This document shows, piece after piece, positions 20,078-30,894 of a stretch of DNA of 64,000 bases. Source of the DNA: Symbiodinium natans (Eukaryota; Sar; Dinophyceae; Suessiales; Symbiodiniaceae); the NCBI GenBank assembly GCA_905221605.1, contig CAJNDS010002099.1, positions 60,001 to 124,000 of the forward strand. Reading direction: 5' to 3'. The position numbers and the translations under genes are program-made. The notes under the pieces were generated by a model that worked only from the letters and a program-made list of their open reading frames with translations, was not told the origin of the DNA and made no database searches. Every line of letters starts with the position of its first letter. Position 1 is the first letter of the stretch.

Positions 20078-22990
20078 GTGCTAATGTGTGTTTACGCGTG
20101 TTCGATGGGTGTGTCCGAGTTGTTTCCTACTTCCAGTCCACAATCCTTCCTAGTTCCGCCGAGCCCAGGTTACATATTCCGAGTGAACCCATACCGAGAA
20201 ATGGTGAGTGACATGGTGCGCTACACAAGGCTTCCCTTTTGTGGCTTGCGGCCGTTTATGCGTATGGTGGCTGACATTGCGAAGAATGCGCTGCAAGCGG
20301 GCTGCGCCAATAATGCCGCCTTCTCGGGCGACGCGGAGACATGCAAGTTCACTTTCGTCGAAGGAGGTTCTCGTGGGATTTGTATTGTTGGGTGTTTTTT
20401 CGGGTGCTTTACAACGTTACGGGTGCTTTGGATGCGATTTGTTTTGGAGGCCCACACCTGGGTGACTGTGCATTGTGGGCATCTGCGAGCCTCCGTGTCT
20501 CTGCGGAAGAGTGCGATATATGTGTTGGTAGCAGGTGATAGCACATGACAGCACCTGTTTGCATGTTGCTTAGCATGCTGTTTGTGCGGTTTCGCGAAAC
20601 CGCAAGTGCAGGCCTCGCAGGAGTGCAGACGAGGGCGCTGGCCTTCGAGCCACTGCCGGATGCGGCCACCCTTTTCCAGCAGAACTTTGGCAGCAGGGTG
20701 TGCTACATGGTGTGCTACCTGGTGTGCTTCTGTTAGGAAGTCTTTGTGACTGCCCTCAGTCTCTGCATGAGGAGTGTCGCCGAGAATGGCTTGTCTTCAT
20801 CTGTACACGTGCGCAACGCAGCGCTTGGTGAGACAACTGGGCAGACCGAGCTGATCCATTTCCGGGGTCACAATGGTCAGGACGGCCTTGAGTGATGGAG
20901 AATGATGGAGACATTGTACATCTGCTCTCTGCAGGCCACTGTGAATGGACGCGATTTTCCGTCACAAGACAGAAGGGAGGTTGTGACCATACCAGCTTTG
21001 GAGCTGGCATTGGATACTGAAGTTCCAGCGATCTGGCCACGCATCGATGCGCTCAAGCTGAGTGTCAACGGCGCTGAGAGGAACACGCTCGTGCCGGCCT
21101 CAGACCATCGATCAGAAGAGTCGACACCCCAAGGGACACCGAGTCCACATCAGAAAAGGGATCCGTGTGTGTTTTGAGAACTTTGTGAGACATTCGCTCC
21201 GACGTTGAGACTTGAGGCCGGTGCTCGCAAGTTGCTGTCCAAGCGACGGATTTGCTCTGTGCTTCGGATGTTCGTTGGTTGGCTGTCGTGGAATTACTAC
21301 GTACGCTTTTACCAGCTCTTCGGAAGATGTCTCCATGTCGAAACCACGGAGCCTGAGGTGCTGATGCATGCTACAAAATGTAAGAGGTCGGGCATTGCTG
21401 TCGCTAAGACTTCATCTGAGAGCAGCAAAATGAAACCTTGTTCGGCAGGGGCAGGCGTCCACCTACGGAAGACCCAGCTCCTGATTCAAACGTATCCAAG
21501 CTCCTTGGCGACTGCCCCGGACAGCAAGGTCCGAGGAGCTGACGGCGGCGCAAGCGTCTTTGTTTGTAATTTATCTACAACATGTGCCATGTGCCGAGTG
21601 TTGTGCACATTTGCATCCAGCAAGGTTCGCCCATGACTTGATGACATTTCTCCATGAAGGGTGACGTGGCTGAACTCCAGAATGCATAAGGGCGCCAGAT
21701 GCAATGCACCATTGTCCAGATGCCGAAGAGCTCATTTGCCAGCCATTGCAATTTGGCTCCGGATGGTCACCTGTCGCCATACTTCCCTTTTTTGGGCGCC
21801 CAGGCTTGGCTCTTGGTCGGCTCTCAGTAGGTTCTGTTGCTGGGCCGGTGGGCTCTTGGTGGGCTCTTGGTGGGAAGTGGTCGCATGTCGCTCGTCCTTG
21901 TGGTTTTCAAGCTTCAAAAGTTTGGTCGCGAATGAGCGCTAGGCGGACTCTTGGAGGGACGCTGGTGCTAAAAGCATGGACTTGGGTCACTTCCCTACCC
22001 CCAGCCCCAGACCCCCCCCCAATACTCTCAAAACGAAAGGCCCTTCGCTACTCATTCGGGAACCGGCTTCAGCCAGCACGGCCAAATCCAACTAGATCTT
22101 CAGATATTCCCACAACAGGAAGGGCTTAGGGTTTGCTCCGAATGGGCCGCTGTGGTCCGGCAAAAAAGGGTACATCATCTACATCTGATTCCGTTCATGG
22201 CTTTCCGGCGGTCTTTTGAGTTTCTTGTTGCCGATTGTTGGTTTTTGGTTTTCGCATGTTTTCGCGTTTCTTGTGTTGTGGTCAAGTTGATTGAAGTTGC
22301 GAGTCGTGAGTCCTGGCGGTTCTTGTTTAATCTTGCCCTTGCTTGGCTGACATTTTTTTGCCGAAGCTTCGTTTAACGTCGAGCAGTCGAGCGGAAGGTT
22401 TCAAGATTTTTCGCACCTCTCTCCGTCATTTCAGGCATGGTATTATGGATTCTGACCAACCAATTCCAAAGAATGAGAAACCCATTGTCCAGCCAACAGC
22501 CTTTGATTGGGTGAAATGCCAGATGCCCCGTTTTGCGCCATGATGTAGTGGTTGTCTTGTGCCAAATCACGCCTTACTTGTGCAGCGCAGATTTTGCGTT
22601 TTCGAGGGCGTTGTGTTTTTTGATGCTTGATGATTGTTTGCGGGCTTGCCTGCTTCTGCACCGAGCTTCCAGAATCACACCCGTGGCGAATCCACATGGA
22701 ACACAGCCAGTTTTCAGCTTTGGTCGCTCCGATTCGATCTTTTTTTCTGTTTGCGGTTGTTGCTGGAATAAATTTGCAATCAAAAAAAAGTACGCGCTGC
22801 CACTCCGGAAGAGGACCTTCATTGTTGCGGCCAGGCTGTCGTAACTTTTTGTATGCAAGGTTGTCCAAAATGCCCGGTTGCAGCGTTGCGCGCGCATGGA
22901 GTTAAGCCGCATCGGGCTACCTTGGCTACATTTTTGGAAAGGTTCGTTATCACCCCCCCCGTGATTTGCAGAGCATCCTGACATTCAGAG
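20078..22990. other. Unrecognised region with two exon candidates
   Basis: A 156-codon plus frame at 20078-20548 includes YIFRVNPYREMVSDMVRYTR and may contain an exon near 20160-20400. A second stretch at 20934-21170 (ATVNGRDFPSQDRREVV) follows a CTGCAG acceptor-like site. From 21200 to 22990 I see nothing convincing. Neither stretch matches a family I know. Confidence 0.25.
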
Positions 22991-23073
22991 ATGTACCAGC
23001 TGAAGCAGTCTAGCGCACAATTAGTTGACTGGTGTCATCGCAAGACTGCATGGTGCCGCTTTGAGCATGTTCA

Positions 23074-24639
23074 ATGGCAAAACTACAGAGACTGGTTTTG
23101 TGCTCTGGGCAAATTACGACATGTGCGAGGCAAACTCGCTGGAAGCAAGCTTTGCAGCTGTTGGAAGATATCTCGAAGGAGTTACAGCCGGATGTCGTAA
23201 TATTCAACGGTGCCTTGAATGCTTGCGCCCGGGCAAGCTGTTGGGAAATTGGCATAGAACTACTACAACAGATACAGGCGCAGATGTTGCAGCCAAACAT
23301 CGTGTCGTATGGCACAGCTATCTCCTCTTGTGTGGACGTTTGGTGTGCTGTTCTTCATCTTCTGGAAGAAGTGTCGATGGCAGGATTGGAGCTGAATGTA
23401 TTCGTGTGCAGTTCCGCAATCACAGCTTGCGGAAGTGAGTGGCAACGGGCCCTTGAAGTCTTTGAAAGGATGGAGGGCCTCGCTGTGCTGCCCAACGTGG
23501 TAACGTTCGGAGCTGCAATCGCGGCTTGCGAGCGTGGCCGGCAGTGGCTCCGTGCCCTGGACATCCTGTTTTCGATGGGTGCTCAAAGATCAGAGCGGAA
23601 CCTCCAGAGCTTTTGTGCGGCAATGAGCGCTTGTGGAAAGGCTGGCCGCTGGGAGCACGCACTTGCACTGCTGGAGGCGCTGCCGATCCAGAAGCTTGAG
23701 GTCGAGTCGTATGCCTGCAGCACAGCCGTTTGGGCCTGTGGATCCAGTGGATCCGGTGGATCCAGTGGATCCGGTGGATCACGGGCATGGCAGCGGGCTC
23801 TACGCCTGTTCTTCGATCTCTGCGAGTCACTCGTAAAGCCGAATGAAGTTGCACTTGGATCTGCCATCTCTGCCTGCGAAGCAGCTGGCCGCTGGGAAGT
23901 CGCATTTCAAGTCCTCTGCTGTGAATGGTGTGCGGAGGTGGTGTTGGATAGTGCATGTGTGAACTGTGCCATCGGTGCATGTCAAACAGGCAGCCAGTGG
24001 CAGTTGGCATTGTGCTTGTTCCTGGAGTCCCAGGCTATGCTGACCAAACCGAACGACGTGACCTACAGTGCCCTGATGCGCGCATGTAGAAGGGCATACC
24101 ACTGGGAAATGGCACTGGATATCTGGACCGTTTGTGAACGAGAGAAGCTCACACTTCTCACTTTGAGCGAGGCGGTGTGGGCGGCTGAGTGTGCTGCAAA
24201 GTGGGATCTTGCGCTTTTTCTCCTGGGAAAATGTACTCGATCCAGGCTACGGCCAGATAGCATTCTTTGCACAGCTGCGGCAAGTGCATGTCAGAAGTCG
24301 CATCGTTGGCAAGAGCCGTTGTATGTGCTCCACCTCATGGGAACTAGTGGCATCCAACCGAATTTGATTGCATGTGGTGCTGCCCTCACGTCATACGAAC
24401 TGATGCCTTCTCGCTGGGAGCGCATGTTCCAGCTAGTGGCATGTATGGACAGACAGTGCCAGCGTGATGCCACAATTCAAGCTGCTGTAGCGTCTACGTG
24501 TGAAGGCGCGGGGCTTTGGCACTTCCTGAGTGCCTTGCTCGACGAAACTGTTGAGCTGACGCTGTCAGAGTTGTCAGAGTTGTCAGAGCTGTCAGCACTT
24601 GGGGTTCCAGTGCCATTGACTCCGTATGACTCCATATGA
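23074..24639 (+). CDS. Pentatricopeptide repeat (PPR) protein, probable organelle RNA-binding factor
   Basis: This uninterrupted 521-residue frame has an ATG start and an in-frame TGA 12 nt upstream. Nearly the whole protein is about 13 tandem helical PPR repeats of 33-36 residues. Repeat junctions show the typical pattern W(x)xAL..L.......(L)xPN(V/I)V(S/T)(Y/F)xxAI(S/A)AC, for example QPDVVIFNGALNACARA (about 39-55) and LPNVVTFGAAIAACERG. PPR proteins bind organelle transcripts and act in processing, editing or translation. No DYW or SMR C-terminal domain and no obvious targeting peptide is present. A Gly/Ser linker from GGATCC repeats interrupts the repeats near residues 222-236. A Ser/Glu/Leu microrepeat (LSELSELSEL) precedes the end. 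It is intronless, which suits a retroposed dinoflagellate gene. Confidence 0.9.
   Translation: MAKLQRLVLCSGQITTCARQTRWKQALQLLEDISKELQPDVVIFNGALNACARASCWEIGIELLQQIQAQMLQPNIVSYGTAISSCVDVWCAVLHLLEEVSMAGLELNVFVCSSAITACGSEWQRALEVFERMEGLAVLPNVVTFGAAIAACERGRQWLRALDILFSMGAQRSERNLQSFCAAMSACGKAGRWEHALALLEALPIQKLEVESYACSTAVWACGSSGSGGSSGSGGSRAWQRALRLFFDLCESLVKPNEVALGSAISACEAAGRWEVAFQVLCCEWCAEVVLDSACVNCAIGACQTGSQWQLALCLFLESQAMLTKPNDVTYSALMRACRRAYHWEMALDIWTVCEREKLTLLTLSEAVWAAECAAKWDLALFLLGKCTRSRLRPDSILCTAAASACQKSHRWQEPLYVLHLMGTSGIQPNLIACGAALTSYELMPSRWERMFQLVACMDRQCQRDATIQAAVASTCEGAGLWHFLSALLDETVELTLSELSELSELSALGVPVPLTPYDSI
23739..23782 (+). repeat. GGATCC(A/G)GT in-frame tandem repeat in the PPR gene
   Basis: Five GGATCC sites within 45 bp encode a Gly/Ser-only linker between two PPR repeats. 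The unit length is a multiple of three, so copy-number change would keep the frame. Confidence 0.9.
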
Positions 24640-26742
24640 CTCCACGTCTGATGTCGAAAGGGGGCCGTGAAAATTGGCCGGATTCCAGATCGGGATCGAG
24701 GCTCGAGCCGAAAGTCCGCGATGGAATCGATGGAAAAGGTTCGAGCCAGTTCGAGCATGTTGGGGTAATTTCGGGCAGCTTACAGCTCATGCAGGCAGCT
24801 GTGTTGCTTGTATCACACACTGTCTTCCACAAAGGAACATGGATGTTTATGAGCACAATGATGCCACCACTGGAGAAGGTGACATCGTGAGTGTTGTCCG
24901 AGTTTCGTCGAAGGATTGGGTAAACGTATCATGGGTCTTTCTTTTGGGTGCAGGAAGGGGTCGAGTTCAACGAGTTCGCTCAGCCGGCGAGATGGATTCG
25001 ATCTTCGATGATCCCCAGCTCACGGAGCAGGCGCTTCAGCTGAGCATGCCGAAGGCAGCGACAAAAACAGCTGTTAAAGCTATGGATTGAAGATGATTGA
25101 AGCTATGGCCAATTATGGTCTGCAGCTGAGGTCTACTTTCTGGCTCTTTCTCGGGACAGCCATTGTAGCCGCGCGCAGCGGCATTTCCATGCAGCAGCTG
25201 GAAGACCTACAGACGGACCGCTGGAGGACGGGGCCATGGAGGTTCGATTGCATCAAGAATGTATCTGATGTAGCTCAATGTGAGCAGCCGTGTGAGCTGC
25301 AGGACCCTGGACATTGATCCGCATTCCCCCATGGCCACACGTTTTGCGGAGTTCTCAGCTTGTTCTCACTGATCAAGCTGTGTTCCTTGGCCTGCCTTGC
25401 CTGGTTTCGCCTCATGGGTTTTTCACATATGGCTAAGGCCCAACGCAGGCACCGTGATCACTGCTTCAGAAGCATGGCAAACTGCCATATGCGAGTTAGA
25501 CGTGGAGTCTCGACAACATCTGTACAGGTTTAGTGGAGCAGTGGAGCAGGCTTTCCAGAGGGGATGACTTGAAAGGCATTCCTTTCAATGTAGTCTTTAG
25601 TGTCCGTGCTGCTGTACAGCTGCCTGATGGCACAAACACAAGAGGACTCGAGGACCAAACTCCAGAAACAGTTGTTGGCGCGGGGCAGGGCGGATTGTTT
25701 GAAACATCATTGCATGTTTGAACCTGTCTCTGAAAGTGGAACTGTCAGTCCTCCTGGGATGCTTGCAGCGCTGCTAAGTGGGCACCTTGCAAAGTACACG
25801 AAGGCTCGGCAGAGGAGACATGTGCAGCGACTGCAAAGATATGTCAGATATGTCAGATATGTGTCAGATATGTGTCAGATATCTCACATGCCGCCTTGAC
25901 AGGAAGCACTTCTGAGCAGTCCCGCATTCTGCAGATTCGCGCAAGAGTCCTCCAGAAGAGCCCAGGGCGCCTTTGATGAAGCTGTAGCCCCAGATCGTGA
26001 CGGCTTTGAAGCTTCGTAGCTACTAGGCCCTACTAGGCTTGATGGTGCAAAGTTAAGGCGATGCGCACTGCGCAGCCGATGATTGAGAAGGCCGTTGAGA
26101 GGAGTCAGCAGACCATCAGGCGCAGAAGCGCCGGGACTCAGCTACCTTTTGTGTGTTTTTCAGTCTGTTGTGTTTAGTCCTGTTAGTCTTGCACCGGTCG
26201 CATTGGCAGGGAGCTGGAGCGGAAAGCTGGCAACGGGTCGAAGAATTAGCATGGCAAGAGACGCTTTGCCTTGCTTCAAGTCGAAGCGATAGTTCTTCTG
26301 CAGCTGTAGAGGGCAAGTCGTGCCGGGTGTTGGTACAGAGCGAAAAAAACACCTTGCACTAGTCAGCTTAGCACAGCCCGAATGTTGGCTGGGCAGCCAC
26401 TCAGTCATAGACTGCTGGCATCCTTACGTCTTAGAAGACAAAAATTGTTGTATGTTGCGCTGTAAGATCAGACAGCTTGCGAGCAGGGTTATCAGGATTG
26501 TTTGTTCCGATCATCGCCATCCTAAAACTCACCAATTTGTGTGGCGTTCCCTCAGACAGCTAGGGATGCTCCACGGGGGCCTTCCAGGTTGCCCGAGAGG
26601 ACAGGTCCACGCAATACATTGATATAGGAGCACAGGTTTGTACATGTAATTTTAACGCTACACGACCCGCCTCGGCCCGGCCCAGCGCATCCGCGTGAGC
26701 ATGGTGATTCCGCAGCGCCCAAGTCGCTGGACCCCAAGCAAT
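24640..26742. other. No recognised gene
   Basis: It contains an exon-like plus stretch near 24990-25090 (DSIFDDPQLTEQALQLSMPK) and a small TATGTCAGA tandem repeat at about 25840-25882. No known family is visible. Confidence 0.3.
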
Positions 26743-26903
26743 AAGGGTTGGGTTTAGGGTTTAGGGTTCCGGGTTTATGGTTTATGGTTTATGGTTTGGG
26801 GTTTAGGGTTGAGGGTAAGTTTAGGGTTGAGGGCTTAGGGCTCAAGGTTCACGGTTTGGGGTTTAGGGTTCAAGGTTCAAGGTTCAAGGTTGAGGGTTGA
26901 GAC
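26743..26903 (+). repeat. Degenerate telomere-like array (TTTAGGG variants)
   Basis: Perfect and mutated TTTAGGG units alternate (TTTATGG, TTTGGGG, TTGAGGG, TTCAAGG). The G-rich strand is the plus strand. TTTAGGG is the telomere repeat reported for dinoflagellates. Confidence 0.9.
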
Positions 26904-26979
26904 GGTTCGGCTTGGATTGATCGTAAAGTTGAGCCAGGCCCCTGACAGTGGCAGCGCAGGCGAGAGCCCCGAGGAGGGG

Positions 26980-27100
26980 GTCCAGAACGGGGGCGGGCAG
27001 GGGCGGGCGGCGCGGGGGGCAGGGGGGGCGGGGGACGGGGGGAGGGGAGGGAGGCAGAAAAGTGGGTGGAAAGGGGGGTAGGGGGGTGGGGGGGTGTCGT
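26980..27100 (+). repeat. G-rich tract with many G-runs
   Basis: About 120 bp with more than a dozen runs of three or more G on the plus strand. It is compatible with G-quadruplex formation. No gene. Confidence 0.7.
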
Positions 27101-27223
27101 GGTCGCCCACGAAAGGCTACCCTTTCCAGGTAAAAAAGGGTCCGACATATGGGCTTGGGGGCTGACAACCCGGCCCGAGGCCTCGGCGGATTGAGCCAGT
27201 GCATCTTCGGAAGCTTGTTTTCG

Positions 27224-27390
27224 TGTTGAGTAGAAGCTGTACGTAGAACACTTGTATAGGCATGCACAGTCATGTATAGTACAGCAGTCGCATAAACACA
27301 TGTCCCGACTTACAGACGCCTTGGGCTCAGACCAAAAAGTCAGCTGCGTAGTTTGTCACTGTGACTCCGGCCCCAGTACCCCGCTTCTGA
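27224..27390 (+). repeat. 5' LTR of the copia derivative
   Basis: It starts TGTTGAGTAGAAGCTGT and ends ...CCGCTTCTGAA (the 3' copy ends TGCA). It lies two bases before the primer-binding site. Confidence 0.8.
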
Positions 27391-27393
27391 AAC

Positions 27394-27405
27394 TGGTAGC
27401 GGAGC
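27394..27405 (+). other. Primer-binding site for initiator Met-tRNA
   Basis: TGGTAGCGGAGC matches 10 of 12 bases of the classical copia/plant PBS TGGTATCAGAGC and sits two bases after the 5' LTR, where a PBS is expected. Confidence 0.65.
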
Positions 27406-27557
27406 TGTGGAGCTCAGTGACACGTTTTTCATTCCTTGCCGCAATCTCGTTCCGGAAGAGAGAGCTAAGGCGAATTTGGGTGTGAGCCAGGAGAGCCGAA
27501 CGAATAGCAGCACTGCCTGTCTGCTTTAGGCTTATCGCACTGTGCAAGTCCGACGCA

Positions 27558-28468
27558 ATGTATGACCCCGTGCTGAGTTTAGACACCCCAGCAGAGACTA
27601 AGTCGGGGAGCTACATTTACAGCGGCTCTGCCGCATCCTTTCACGACTGGGAGTTCCGCACACGTGCACGTGTGTCCCAGCATCGCGAGGTCTTGAAAGA
27701 CCTTCGCTCCAATCACCAACTCAGTCGGTCTGCGTCCCCGCGAAAGTGGGTCGGAGGTGGCATAAGATCCCCGGACCGTCACACAGGTGACGAGAGTAGT
27801 GGAGTAGCGGCTAGTCCTTCAAGTGCCTCAGGACGCCGACGCGGCCGCCAGGCCGGCGCACAATCCACGTCGTCGAGAGATGGTAAGCTTTGCAGTTGGC
27901 GTATGCGGCCCAAACCACACTTGCCAATGTGAAGGGCGGTCAGCAGAAGGGTTCAGGTAAGACAGGCGGTAAGAAGGGTGGTAAGGTTCCTCCATCCAAT
28001 CTCTCTATCGCCGACAGGAAAGCCAAACTTGCCGAGCTGAAGGATCGCAGCCATTGGCGATGCGGGCGATGCGGTGCAATCGGCCATTGGGCCGGCGATG
28101 CCGAGTGCCGGCTCAAGGGTAGCCCCGCAGGTTCTAAGAGTGGTTCGGGTAAGGGTGGCTCAGGTGCAGAGAAGGGCGCCACACCTGGGAAATCCGGAGC
28201 CGCATCTGCCTCGCAAGCCCATCTTGCTGCACTGAGTGATACTTCAGATGATGAGGTCCCTGCCATTCACCTTTCAAACGCTGCGGAAGACATGGAAGGG
28301 TATCCCGCTGCCCCGGGAGAACCTGTTCCGGTACCTGGCCCATCGTGGGTGCTACCGACCTCCGGGCTGCAGGAGACGGGCAAGCGACCTGGGTCGAGTT
28401 TCGCCATAGAGGTCGAAGGGCTTAAGCGCCGCCCCCCCTCTGTGGGGGGCGGCCTAGGCAGGGTTTAG
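27558..28468 (+). pseudogene. Copia gag fragments: N-terminal motif and zinc knuckle
   Basis: The first frame (27558-27932) has YIYSGSAASFHDWEFRTR, which resembles the conserved gag start of dinoflagellate copia elements. Most of the capsid region is then missing. A second frame (27890-28468) is Gly/Lys/Ser rich and carries a zinc knuckle, CGRCGAIGHWAGDAEC (CX2CX4HX6C), preceded by RKAKLAELKDRSHWR. It ends at a TAG inside the telomeric repeat. Gag would package RNA; this copy is internally deleted and lacks the rest of the polyprotein. Confidence 0.7.
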
Positions 28469-28510
28469 GGTTTAGGGTTTAGGGTTTAGGGTTTAGGGTT
28501 TAGGGTTTAG
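28461..28510 (+). repeat. Perfect interstitial telomeric repeat, seven units of GGGTTTA
   Basis: Fifty bases of perfect repeat sit between the gag zinc knuckle and the RNase H remnant of one copia element. Other telomere-like arrays in the window are degenerate, so this one is younger or better preserved. Confidence 0.95.
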
Positions 28511-28552
28511 GAGGGTACAGGTCCCAGAGAGGAAGATTGCATTACCTCATTG

Positions 28553-29093
28553 ATAAATTGATGCGGAAACTGCTCGTGATGTAAATGCAAACAAGCACAA
28601 GCTTCATTTGGTGGCGTCTGGTAGCTCTACAATGAAGAGGGTTTGCCGATCGACGCTTCAGTGTGAGGCATTTAGTTTGCAACACGCAATCGAGCGCGGT
28701 GACAGGATCCGTGCGGCAATCCTTGAGTTGCAAGGCAAGCTGCCATCGTTGCATGACTGGAGTGAGTTGGCACCGAGGAAGATGCTACACCTGCAGTACT
28801 CCGACTGTAGGTCGCTCACAGACCACTTGTTGTCGTCAGTGCCCAGACCAGTGGAGGACAAGCGTCTCGCTATCGAGATGACAGCGTTGCGCCAAGCACT
28901 GTGGATTGCCGACACGCCAGCAACTGAGGCCTTTACGCCCTTCGGTGACATCCTGCGCTGGATTCCAACCCACCTTCAGTTGGCGGATTGCTTGACCAAG
29001 AGTATGAAGCCCAAGCTTCTGAACGACGCCTTAGAGAGCAACGAGGCCGTCGTCAAGGAAGAAGCACCAGCTGAGTGGCTAGTCTCACTTTAG
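28553..29093 (+). pseudogene. Copia RNase H remnant
   Basis: The frame reads from NANKHKLHLVASGSSTMKR through STLQCEAFSLQHAIERG, LQYSDCRSLTDHL and ILRWIPTHLQLADCLTKSM, the copia RNase H hallmarks (E in QCEAFSLQ, D in YSDCRSL, H...ADCLTK near the end). An in-frame TAA lies just upstream (about 28550), so it is disconnected from gag. It stops at 29093, followed by about 95 bp to the 3' LTR. Confidence 0.8.
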
Positions 29094-29189
29094 TTTGAGG
29101 CGCACTCATCCACTCGCCGATAAGACGGGTGTGAGATTTTCCTGCTTAGAGGCGCCGAGTTGGATTTCGTGTTGAGTAGATGGATTTCG

Positions 29190-29360
29190 TGTCGAGTAGA
29201 AGCTGTATGTAGAACACTTGCATAGGCATGCACAGTCATGTATTCGAGTACAGCAATGGCGTAAACACATGTCCCGTATTACAGGCGCCTTGGGCTCAGA
29301 CCAAAAAGTCAGCTGCGTAGTCTGTCACTGTGACTCCGGCCCCAGTACCCCGCTTCTGCA
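29190..29360 (+). repeat. 3' LTR of the copia derivative
   Basis: It starts TGTCGAGTAGAAGCTGT and ends CGCTTCTGCA. A partial extra copy of its upstream boundary (GGATTTCGTGTTGAGTAGA) lies immediately before it at 29162-29180. Confidence 0.8.
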
Positions 29361-30075
29361 ACTAAGAAAGTCCCCAGTTTCAACACGGGTGTAGTATGCC
29401 TTCCGCCGAGTGAACCCGTGCGTCCTTCAAGTAGTGAGGGGCGCTTTCCTCTGGTTCAAGACAGTGAGCAAGATGCACGAGCCGTCGGTGGTGAGGGGAA
29501 GTGGGAGCTTGAGGTAATCCAATGTGCGCCTCTTCTTGGCTGGCTCCATAGGATAGTCGAAGCTTTTGACAAACATGTGTGTTGGTAGTGCTTTTGGGAC
29601 GAAGCGCCGCACTACACACGAAGTGCCACGGCGCCTGAAAGCATTCAACCAACAAGTAGGAGTAGGCAACCATCGTCAAAGAGGGCATGTGAAAGATTGA
29701 AGAGAACAGTGTAGGCGGGGTTGCCTCGCTGTCAAGTCGCGGTTTGTGCCCTGGCAGTAGTCAGTAGTCCTCGTTCGACATGCGCAAGTGGGATATGCAT
29801 TTGTGTGTGAGAGTCTTTCATTTGTGACGCCGTTCTTTTCATTCAGCAAACGACTTGGAGTGAACAGCAGTCCCTTAAGGATCAGCAGTCATGCTAGATA
29901 CTTCACATGCTATTCACAGAAGATGCGATGAACAGTCTCGACACATCTACCGTGTTTCAATTGGCCCGGTTCCTTGGTTGACAGCAGATCTGGAGCAGCA
30001 TGGTGGTGAGTGGACAGCCATGTGCGCCCTTCATACACTGATTGGGCTTCTGTCTTGTGCATTGACACGGAAAAC
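29361..30075. other. Flank between copia derivative and palindrome, one weak minus-strand exon candidate
   Basis: The minus strand at 29427-29669 reads AKKRRTLDYLKLPLPLTTDG, which looks coding but matches no family I know. Otherwise nothing is visible. Confidence 0.25.
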
Positions 30076-30868
30076 TGGGTCCCCTTTTCCGGGGGGGGTC
30101 GAAGACGAAATTCGAAGACGAAATTTGAAGACGAAATTCGGCCCAGCCGAAATTAGGCCCTGAAGACGAAATTCGGCACTGAAGACGAAATTCGGCCCCT
30201 GAAGCCTAAATTTGGCCCTGAAGCCTAAATTGGGCCCTTGAAGCCGAAATTCGGCCCCGAAGACGAATTCGGCCCCGAAGACGAAATTCGGCCCCTGAAG
30301 ACGAAATTCGGCCCTGAAGCCGAAATTCGGCTCCTGAAGACGAAATTCGGCCCGGAAGCCTAAATTCAGCCCTGAAGACGAAATTTGGCCCTGAAGCCGA
30401 AATTCGGCTCCTGAAGACGAAATTCGGTCCCGAAGACGAAATTCGGCCTGAAGCTTGAATTCGGTTTCGGTCCCCCTTAGGCCTGCATAAAATGGCCCTG
30501 AATTTCGTTTTCGGGGCCGAATTTCGTCTTCAGGAGCCGAATTTCGGCTTCAGGGCCGAATTTCGTCTTCAGGGCTGAATTTAGGCTTCCGGGCCGAATT
30601 TCGTCTTCAGGAGCCGAATTTCGGCTTCAGGGCCGAATTTCGTCTTCAGGGGCCGAATTTCGTCTTCGGGGCCGAATTTCGTCTTCGGGGCCGAATTTCG
30701 GCTTCAAGGGCCAATTTAGGCTTCAGGGCCAAATTTAGGCTTCAGGGGCCGAATTTCGTCTTCAGTGCCGAATTTCGTCTTCAGGGCCTAATTTCGGCTG
30801 GGCCGAATTTCGTCTTCAAATTTCGTCTTCGAATTTCGTCTTCGCCCCCCCCCGGAAAAGGGGACCCA
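30076..30868. repeat. Giant near-perfect palindrome (foldback element) built of an 18-bp repeat
   Basis: The left arm (30076 to about 30450) and right arm (about 30494-30868) are inverted copies of about 375 bp, more than 95 percent identical by eye, around a centre of about 43 bp. The ends are TGGGTCCCCTTTTCC followed by a G-run, and the exact inverse. Each arm is itself a tandem array of GAAGACGAAATTCGGCCC and variants (GAAGCCGAAATTCGG, GAAGCCTAAATTTGG). A 9-bp direct repeat TCTTGTGCA lies just outside (30053-30061 and 30886-30894) but not immediately adjacent. No coding frame. It resembles a foldback/MITE-like element; an assembly-generated inversion is possible. Confidence 0.95.
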
Positions 30869-30894
30869 CTTCCCCGGGTCTCTGGTCTTGTGCA

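Larger units (their letters stand above)
27224..29360 (+). mobile_element. Ty1/copia deletion derivative with both LTRs and an internal telomeric insert
   Basis: Two LTRs of about 170 bp flank a 1.8-kb interior. The interior contains the gag start, the gag zinc knuckle and the RNase H domain only. Integrase and RT are absent, and exactly at the missing part lie seven perfect GGGTTTA units (28461-28510). The LTRs differ at roughly ten positions plus one small indel (about 6 percent), so the insertion is not recent. It is non-autonomous. No clear target-site duplication was found. Confidence 0.85.

Noticed and set aside
27558-29093. A single gag-RNase H fusion gene
   Set aside because: The gag frame stops inside the telomeric repeat and RNase H is preceded by an in-frame stop, so there is no continuous product.
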